Shown here: positions 6,121 to 10,632 of the stretch, piece after piece
How the letters are laid out: every line of letters begins with the position of its first letter
Numbering within the stretch: the stretch's first letter is position 1
NCBI GenBank assembly: GCA_013812985.1
Contig: JACCSN010000886.1
Coordinates: 1-10,632 of the forward strand
DNA length: 10,632 nucleotides
Reading direction: 5' to 3'
From: Hyphomicrobiales bacterium
GTDB taxonomy: Bacteria; Pseudomonadota; Alphaproteobacteria; Rhizobiales; Afifellaceae
The notes under the pieces: model-generated
The model's database searches: none
Seen by the model: the letters and a program-made list of their open reading frames with translations, nothing else
What the model was told of the DNA's origin: nothing
Made by a program: the position numbers and the translations under genes

Positions 6121-8198
6121 ACATGATGGTTCCCGGCATCGACCCTCGCGCAGCGCCCTCCGCCGCCGGCGAGCCGCTGCTTGCGGTGGCTGATCTCTCG
6201 GTCGAATTCCGCGGCAAGAGCGAGACGGTGGTCGCCGTGCCGCGGCTGTCCTTCACGGTGCGGCCGGGCGAGAGCTACGGGCTGATCGGCGAATCGGGCT
6301 GCGGGAAAAGCACGACGGCCATGGCGATCATGGGCTACCTGGGCAGCACCGGGGTGATCGCCGGCGGGAGCATCCGCTTCGAAGGGCAGGAGCTGGTCGG
6401 CGCGAGCGAGCGGACGCTGCGCGCGATCCGCGGCCGGCGCATAGCCATGGTCTACCAGGACCCGATGAGCGCGCTCAATCCGGTTAAGACCATCGGCGCG
6501 CAATTGGCCGAAGTTCCCCGGCTGCACCTTGGGGCCAGCAAGCCCGATGCGCTGGAGATGGCGGCGGCGATGCTGAAGGACGTCAACCTCCCCGACGCCA
6601 CGGACATGCTGCGGCGCTATCCGCACCAGCTCTCCGGCGGACAGCAGCAGCGCGTGGTGATCGCCATGGCGCTGCTGGGGCGGCCCTCCCTCCTGCTTCT
6701 CGACGAGCCGACGACAGGCCTCGACGTGACGGTGGAGGCGGCAGTGATCGACCTCATCGGCGAGCTGCGCCGCCGTTACGCGACAAGCCTGCTCTTCATC
6801 TCGCACAATCTTGGGCTGATCGCCGAAACCTGCGAGCGCGTCGGCATCATGTATGCGGGCGAGCTGGTGGAGGAGGCTGCAACGGATGATCTCTTCGGCG
6901 CCCCGAGGCACCCCTATACGAGGGGACTGATCGAGTGCATCCCAGATTTGGGCAGCGACAAGCACATCCGCCGGCTCGCGGCCATTCCAGGGCAGATCCC
7001 GCAGCCCGGCGATCGGCCTAAAGGCTGCTCTTTCGGGCCGCGCTGCGGCAGCTTCGTGGCGGGCCGTTGCGATCGGCCGCCGATCCCGCTGGAGCCGGCC
7101 GGCGCCGCTGAACACCTGGTGCGCTGCGTGCGGTGGCGCGAGATCCAGGCCGGCGGGCCCACTTTGCCCCCAATCCCAAGCACGACCCGTACGCCGGCGA
7201 CCGCCATGGAAGTCACCGACCTCACCAAGCTGTACGAATTCGGCGGCCGACGCACGCTGAAGGCGAACGAAGCCGTGACATTCGACGCCGCGGCTGCCGA
7301 GATCCTCGCGCTTGTCGGGGAATCCGGCTGCGGGAAGTCGACCCTCGCCCGTATTGTCACGGGGCTCGACCGAGCGACTTCGGGGCGTATCCGGATCGCT
7401 GGCGAGGATGTCGCCACACTGCAGGCGAGCGAGCGGCCGCGGGAGCTGCTGCGATCCGTTCAGATGATCTTTCAGAACCCTGATTCCACGCTGAACCCGT
7501 CGCACTCGGCCGCCTTCTCGATTCGCCGCTCGCTGAAGAAGTTCGGCATCCGAAAGGGGAGGAAGGCGATCGACGAGCGCGTTCGCGAGCTCCTGGAGAT
7601 GGTCCGGCTCTCCCCCGCGCTGGCGGGCCGTAAGCCCGCCCAGCTGTCCGGCGGCCAGAAGCAGAGGATCGCGATCGCGCGCGCTTTTGCGGCCGAACCA
7701 TGGCTGATCGTGGCCGACGAGCCCGTCTCGGCGCTTGACGTGTCCGTGCAGGCGGCAGTGGTGACCCTGCTCCTCGACATTCAAACCGAGCGCCACACGA
7801 CCATGCTGTTCATCAGCCATGACTTGGCGCTGGTCCGGCACGTGGCCGACAAGGTTGTAGTCATGTATCTCGGAAAGGTGATGGAGCAGGGACGCACGGA
7901 AGAAATCTTCGGCGGCGGCACGCATCCCTACACTGAGGCGCTGCTCTCAGCGGTGCGCAGCCCGAACCCCCAGGCGCGCCCGCGCGAGCGCATCCGGCTG
8001 AACGGAGATACGCCAAGTCCTGTGGACGTTCCCGCCGGGTGCCGGTTCGCCACCCGCTGCCACCGCAAGGTCGGCCCCATCTGCGACGTCGAGCCGCCGC
8101 CGATCCGCCGCTTGTCGGGCACCCACGAGATCGCCTGCCACATCGAGGCCGAACTGCTGCGGGCGCGACCTCCGGCAGTCGCGTCGGCGAGCGCGTGA
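6117..8198 (+). CDS. Fused double ATPase of a dipeptide/oligopeptide-type ABC transporter (DppD-DppF fusion)
   Basis: One 693-residue cytoplasmic protein carries both nucleotide-binding domains that power the two permeases. Domain 1: Walker A GESGCGKST (58-66), Q-loop at Gln114, signature LSGGQQQR (172-179), Walker B LLLLDEP (192-198), switch His230. Domain 2: Walker A GESGCGKST (401-409), signature LSGGQKQR (510-517), Walker B LIVADEP (530-536), switch His568. Both sites look catalytically intact. Each domain is followed by the family's C-terminal extension (HPYT then a cysteine-rich tail): Cys304, 310, 318, 337 and Cys642, 648, 656, 674. The start is uncertain: GTG 6117 gives a GTGA overlap and lies 10 bases after GAGG; ATG 6123 or 6126 and TTG 6108 are alternatives. 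The next gene starts at its stop (GTGA, 8195-8198). Confidence 0.94.
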   Translation: MNMMVPGIDPRAAPSAAGEPLLAVADLSVEFRGKSETVVAVPRLSFTVRPGESYGLIGESGCGKSTTAMAIMGYLGSTGVIAGGSIRFEGQELVGASERTLRAIRGRRIAMVYQDPMSALNPVKTIGAQLAEVPRLHLGASKPDALEMAAAMLKDVNLPDATDMLRRYPHQLSGGQQQRVVIAMALLGRPSLLLLDEPTTGLDVTVEAAVIDLIGELRRRYATSLLFISHNLGLIAETCERVGIMYAGELVEEAATDDLFGAPRHPYTRGLIECIPDLGSDKHIRRLAAIPGQIPQPGDRPKGCSFGPRCGSFVAGRCDRPPIPLEPAGAAEHLVRCVRWREIQAGGPTLPPIPSTTRTPATAMEVTDLTKLYEFGGRRTLKANEAVTFDAAAAEILALVGESGCGKSTLARIVTGLDRATSGRIRIAGEDVATLQASERPRELLRSVQMIFQNPDSTLNPSHSAAFSIRRSLKKFGIRKGRKAIDERVRELLEMVRLSPALAGRKPAQLSGGQKQRIAIARAFAAEPWLIVADEPVSALDVSVQAAVVTLLLDIQTERHTTMLFISHDLALVRHVADKVVVMYLGKVMEQGRTEEIFGGGTHPYTEALLSAVRSPNPQARPRERIRLNGDTPSPVDVPAGCRFATRCHRKVGPICDVEPPPIRRLSGTHEIACHIEAELLRARPPAVASASA

Positions 8199-9628
8199 CT
8201 CAGGCCGGCTCCTTCGATCTAGTGATCCGCGGCGGGCGCGTGGTGCTGCCCGATGCAACTCGGGAGCTGGACATCGGCATCCGTAATGGTGTGATTGCCG
8301 CGCTCGGCTCTGATCTCGCGCGAGGCGCCGAAGAGCTTTCCGCGCGGGATCGCCTGGTCCTGCCGGGAGGGGTCGATAGCCATTGCCACATGGACCAGCA
8401 GCCCTGGGAAGGGCGGGGTACCGCCGACGACTTCAACACGGGCACTCTGTCGGCGCTTTGCGGCGGGACGACCACGGTCATCCCGTTTGCTATGCAGATG
8501 CGGGGTCAGTCGCTGGCCGCGATCGTCGCCGACTATCATGAGCGGGCGGCCCCCAAGGCGCACATCGATTACGGATTCCACCTGATCGTCGGCGATCCGA
8601 CTGCCGAGGTGCTGCGCAGCGAAATTCCGAAGCTGATCGCGGAGGGCTGCACCTCTATCAAGATCTACCTCACCTATGAGGGCCTGAAGCTCGACGATTA
8701 CGAGGTGCTCAACGTCCTCGACCTGGCGCGCTCCGAAGGCGCCATGGTGATGGTGCATGCAGAGAACGACGCCTGCATTCGCTGGCTGACGGAACGCTTC
8801 ATCGCCGCGCGCAAGACGCAGCTGAAATATCATGTGCTTTCGCACCCCGATATCGGCGACCGCGAGGCGACGTTCCGCGCCATCAGCCTCTCGGAGCTGG
8901 TCGAGACGCCGATCCTGATCAGCCACGTCGCCGCAGCGGGTGCGGTGGAGGAAATCCGACGCGCCAAAGCGCGTGGCCTCCCCCTTTTTGCCGAGACCTG
9001 CCCGCAATATCTGTTCCTCTCGGCCGAGGACATCGACACGCCAGACCTTTCCGGCGCGACTTGCGTCTGCACGCCGCCGCCGCGCAACAAGGCCAATCAG
9101 CCGGCGATCTGGGACGGCATCCTGGACGGCACGCTGGAGGTCTTCACCTCCGACCACTCGCCGTGGAACTTCGCCGACAAGATCGCCGGCGGACCCGACA
9201 CGCCGTTCCACCGCGTCCCGAACGGCATCCCGGGCATTGAGACGCGCCTGCCGCTTCTCTTCTCCGCCGGGGTGAACGGCGGGCGGCTGTCGCTGCAGAA
9301 ATTCGCCGACCTGACCTCCGGTGCGCCGGCGCGGCTCTTCGGCCTTCATCCGCGCAAGGGGATGATCGCGATCGGTGCCGATGCGGACCTGGCTCTCTGG
9401 GACCCTGAGCGCGAGGTGACCATTTACAACGACCTGCTGCACCACGCCGTCGACCACACCCCCTATGCCGGCCAGACGGTGCGCGGCTGGCCGGTGATGA
9501 CCATTTCGCGGGGCGAATTGGTGTGGAACGACGGCGAGGTCCTATCCCGTCCGGGGCGTGGGCAGTTCGTCCCCCGGCAGCGTCCCTTTCCGCCGCAGCA
9601 GCGGCTGTCGCGGGTGCTGGAATCGTGA
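8195..9628 (+). CDS. Dihydropyrimidinase/hydantoinase-type cyclic amidohydrolase
   Basis: A 477-residue cytoplasmic metal-dependent hydrolase of the amidohydrolase superfamily. Relatives open the ring amide bond of dihydropyrimidines, hydantoins or allantoin. Seen: metal ligands HCH (His63, His65), a lysine at the carbamylated-lysine position (Lys156, in SIKIYLTYEG), Tyr161 at the usual catalytic tyrosine spacing, His188 (VHAEND), His244 (ISHVAAAG) and Asp320 (FTSDHSPW). All residues expected for a binuclear metal site are present, so it should be active. The C-terminal small beta domain (DADLALWDP) is complete. The GTG start gives a 4-base overlap with the ATPase stop; the open frame extends 52 codons further upstream but would then run inside the ATPase gene. 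Cys64 between the two metal histidines is less common than Thr, Ile or Val. Its place in a transport operon suggests it acts on the imported compound; the true substrate is unknown. Confidence 0.9.
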   Translation: MTQAGSFDLVIRGGRVVLPDATRELDIGIRNGVIAALGSDLARGAEELSARDRLVLPGGVDSHCHMDQQPWEGRGTADDFNTGTLSALCGGTTTVIPFAMQMRGQSLAAIVADYHERAAPKAHIDYGFHLIVGDPTAEVLRSEIPKLIAEGCTSIKIYLTYEGLKLDDYEVLNVLDLARSEGAMVMVHAENDACIRWLTERFIAARKTQLKYHVLSHPDIGDREATFRAISLSELVETPILISHVAAAGAVEEIRRAKARGLPLFAETCPQYLFLSAEDIDTPDLSGATCVCTPPPRNKANQPAIWDGILDGTLEVFTSDHSPWNFADKIAGGPDTPFHRVPNGIPGIETRLPLLFSAGVNGGRLSLQKFADLTSGAPARLFGLHPRKGMIAIGADADLALWDPEREVTIYNDLLHHAVDHTPYAGQTVRGWPVMTISRGELVWNDGEVLSRPGRGQFVPRQRPFPPQQRLSRVLES

Positions 9629-10395
9629 GTGCGAGTCGGAGCCACTGCCATCGGCTCGACGGCAAGGTCGTCTTCATCACCGGCGCCGCGAGCGCCATCG
9701 GCTCCGCAATTGCTCGTTGCTGCCTGGCGGAAGGCGGCAAGGTGGCCTGCACCGATTGCGACCGGGCGGCGGCTGAGAGCCTTGCCGCCGACCTCGGCGA
9801 GGACGCGCTGCCGCTTCTCTGCGACGTGGTCGACGCCCGGTCGGTCGACAAGGCGGTCGAGGCTGCCGACCGGCACTTCGGCCGGCTGGACGGACTCGTG
9901 CACAATGCCGCAGCGCCATCCATCGACGGCACTGTCGCCGACCTGCTGGAACAGCACTGGCGGCGCGAAATCGAAGTGAGCCTGACCGGAGCCTTCCTGG
10001 TGGGCAAGTTCGCCGTCCCGCGGATCGCCGCTGGCGGGGGCGGCTCGGTGGTGTTGATCGCCTCGCAATTCGGCCGGGTTGCCACGGCCAAGTCGGTGGC
10101 CTATTGCTCTGCGAAGGCCGGACTGATCCACCTCGCCAAGGCGATGGCTGTCGACCACGCGGAGCAAGGGGTCCGGGTCAACAGCCTTTCGCCCGGCGCG
10201 GTAGCTACCGCGCGCCTCCTCCAGCGATGGCCGAATCTGGACGCCGCCAACACAGGGCTTGGGCCGGCGCATCTCCTCGGCCGGATCGCCCAGCCGGACG
10301 AGATTGCCGCAGCGGCCGCCTTTCTTCTATCCAGCGACGCGTCTTTCATGACGGGGACGGACCTCCTGGTGGACGGCGGCTATGCGGCGCGCTGA
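9625..10395 (+). CDS. Classical short-chain dehydrogenase/reductase (SDR)
   Basis: A 256-residue cytoplasmic NAD(P)-dependent oxidoreductase of normal length for a classical SDR. Seen: the cofactor loop TGAASAIG (19-26), where the usual middle glycine is Ala24; Asp44 at the end of the second strand, which suggests preference for NAD over NADP; HNAA (93-96); catalytic Ser147, Tyr160 and Lys164 in YCSAK; SPGAV (189-193); and the C-terminal VDGGY. The residue at the usual helix-4 catalytic asparagine appears to be Ser119 (EVSLTG). The GTG start overlaps the amidohydrolase stop (GTGA). An upstream start at 9523 would lie inside the amidohydrolase gene and add a low-complexity alanine-rich leader, so it was rejected. 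It probably oxidises or reduces an alcohol/ketone in the same pathway; the substrate is not readable. Confidence 0.9.
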   Translation: MSASRSHCHRLDGKVVFITGAASAIGSAIARCCLAEGGKVACTDCDRAAAESLAADLGEDALPLLCDVVDARSVDKAVEAADRHFGRLDGLVHNAAAPSIDGTVADLLEQHWRREIEVSLTGAFLVGKFAVPRIAAGGGGSVVLIASQFGRVATAKSVAYCSAKAGLIHLAKAMAVDHAEQGVRVNSLSPGAVATARLLQRWPNLDAANTGLGPAHLLGRIAQPDEIAAAAAFLLSSDASFMTGTDLLVDGGYAAR

Positions 10396-10401
10396 AGGGT
10401 T

Positions 10402-10405
10402 AGGA
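10402..10405 (+). promoter_or_regulatory. Ribosome-binding site of the epimerase-like gene
   Basis: AGGA lies 5 bases before the ATG at 10411 in the 15-base gap after the SDR stop. A second purine block, GAAGGG, is at 10394-10399. This is the only enzyme gene here that does not overlap its upstream neighbour. Confidence 0.55.
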
Positions 10406-10410
10406 CGGCC

Positions 10411-10632
10411 ATGACGCTGCTGGTGACGGGCGGGACCGGCTTCGTCATGAGCGTGCTGGCGCGGGCCTGGCTCGACCGCGACCCGGCGGCACGTGCGGTG
10501 ATCCTCGACCGGGCTGGCCTGGACCTCATGGCCGAGCGCTTCTTCGCACCTGTCCGGGACCGGCTAACCTTGATCACCGGCGACGTGACGGATCCCGCCG
10601 GCTGGGCCGCGACGCTCGACGCTCACAAAGTG
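10411..10632 (+). CDS. NAD-dependent epimerase/dehydratase-like protein (extended SDR), 5' part only
   Basis: The first 74 codons are present and the frame is open to the window end. Seen: a Rossmann start MTLLVTGGTGFVMS (1-14), an aspartate at the end of the second strand (VILDR, Asp33), and ITGDVTD (about 55-61), all typical of extended SDRs that bind NAD(P) and act on sugars, nucleotide sugars or related hydroxy acids. Oddity: the third glycine of the TGxxGxxG loop is Met13. It follows the SDR after 15 bases in the same direction, so it is probably in the same operon. The catalytic YxxxK lies outside the window, so its activity cannot be judged. Confidence 0.8.
   Translation, partial: MTLLVTGGTGFVMSVLARAWLDRDPAARAVILDRAGLDLMAERFFAPVRDRLTLITGDVTDPAGWAATLDAHKV

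Noticed and set aside
6288..7343. Near-identical sequence at the two Walker A sites as a possible recombination repeat
   Set aside because: Similarity is confined to the conserved ATP-binding motif and reflects ancestral domain homology rather than a recent duplication.
5913..7925. Open frame of 670 codons on the minus strand opposite the fused ATPase and permease genes
   Set aside because: The plus-strand product has every ABC ATPase motif. The antisense product has no recognisable motif and is Arg/His/Ala-rich, as expected for a shadow frame in GC-rich DNA.
8219..9457. Open frame of 412 codons on the minus strand opposite the amidohydrolase
   Set aside because: It is a shadow of a gene with a complete metal site; composition is that of a GC-rich antisense frame.

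Overview
The window is about 10.6 kb of GC-rich DNA and most resembles a chromosome of an alphaproteobacterium of the Hyphomicrobiales/Rhizobiales type. That placement is an inference from base composition, frequent GTG/TTG starts, stop/start overlaps and protein style; no rRNA or other marker gene is present. I see no tRNA, rRNA, CRISPR array, insertion sequence, phage gene or attachment site.

Layout. The left 2 kb holds one gene on the minus strand, entering from beyond base 1 and starting near 2060. It encodes a dimethylglycine/sarcosine dehydrogenase-like flavoprotein (FAD domain plus aminomethyltransferase-like folate domain). It is separated by a 430-base divergent control region (about 2067-2496) from a rightward operon that fills the rest of the window. 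The operon order is: Tat-exported family 5 (dipeptide/oligopeptide-type) substrate-binding protein, DppB-type permease, DppC-type permease, a single polypeptide carrying both DppD- and DppF-type ATPases, a dihydropyrimidinase/hydantoinase-type cyclic amidohydrolase, a classical short-chain dehydrogenase, and the first 74 codons of an extended-SDR (epimerase/dehydratase-like) protein that runs off the right edge.

How the parts fit. The transporter is complete (binding protein, two permeases, both ATPase domains). Four successive junctions from the first permease to the SDR are 4-base ATGA or GTGA overlaps, so transporter and enzymes are probably made as one translationally coupled unit. A simple reading is a scavenging operon: a small amide, peptide-like or cyclic ureide compound is imported, a ring amide bond is opened by the amidohydrolase, and the product is oxidised or reduced by the SDR enzymes. 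The divergent flavoprotein would demethylate an N-methylated glycine-type compound. The substrate cannot be named from sequence; a hydantoin or N-methylated glycine derivative (for example N-methylhydantoin from creatinine) is one testable idea.

Points worth a second look: a minus-strand leader with three adjacent hairpins and a competing helix touching the ribosome-binding site; a strong hairpin between the binding-protein gene and the permeases; cysteine quartets after both ATPase domains; and loss of conserved glycines in the nucleotide-binding loops of both neighbouring Rossmann enzymes. I did not find a clearly new multi-gene system; this looks like a catabolic transport operon with an unassigned substrate.
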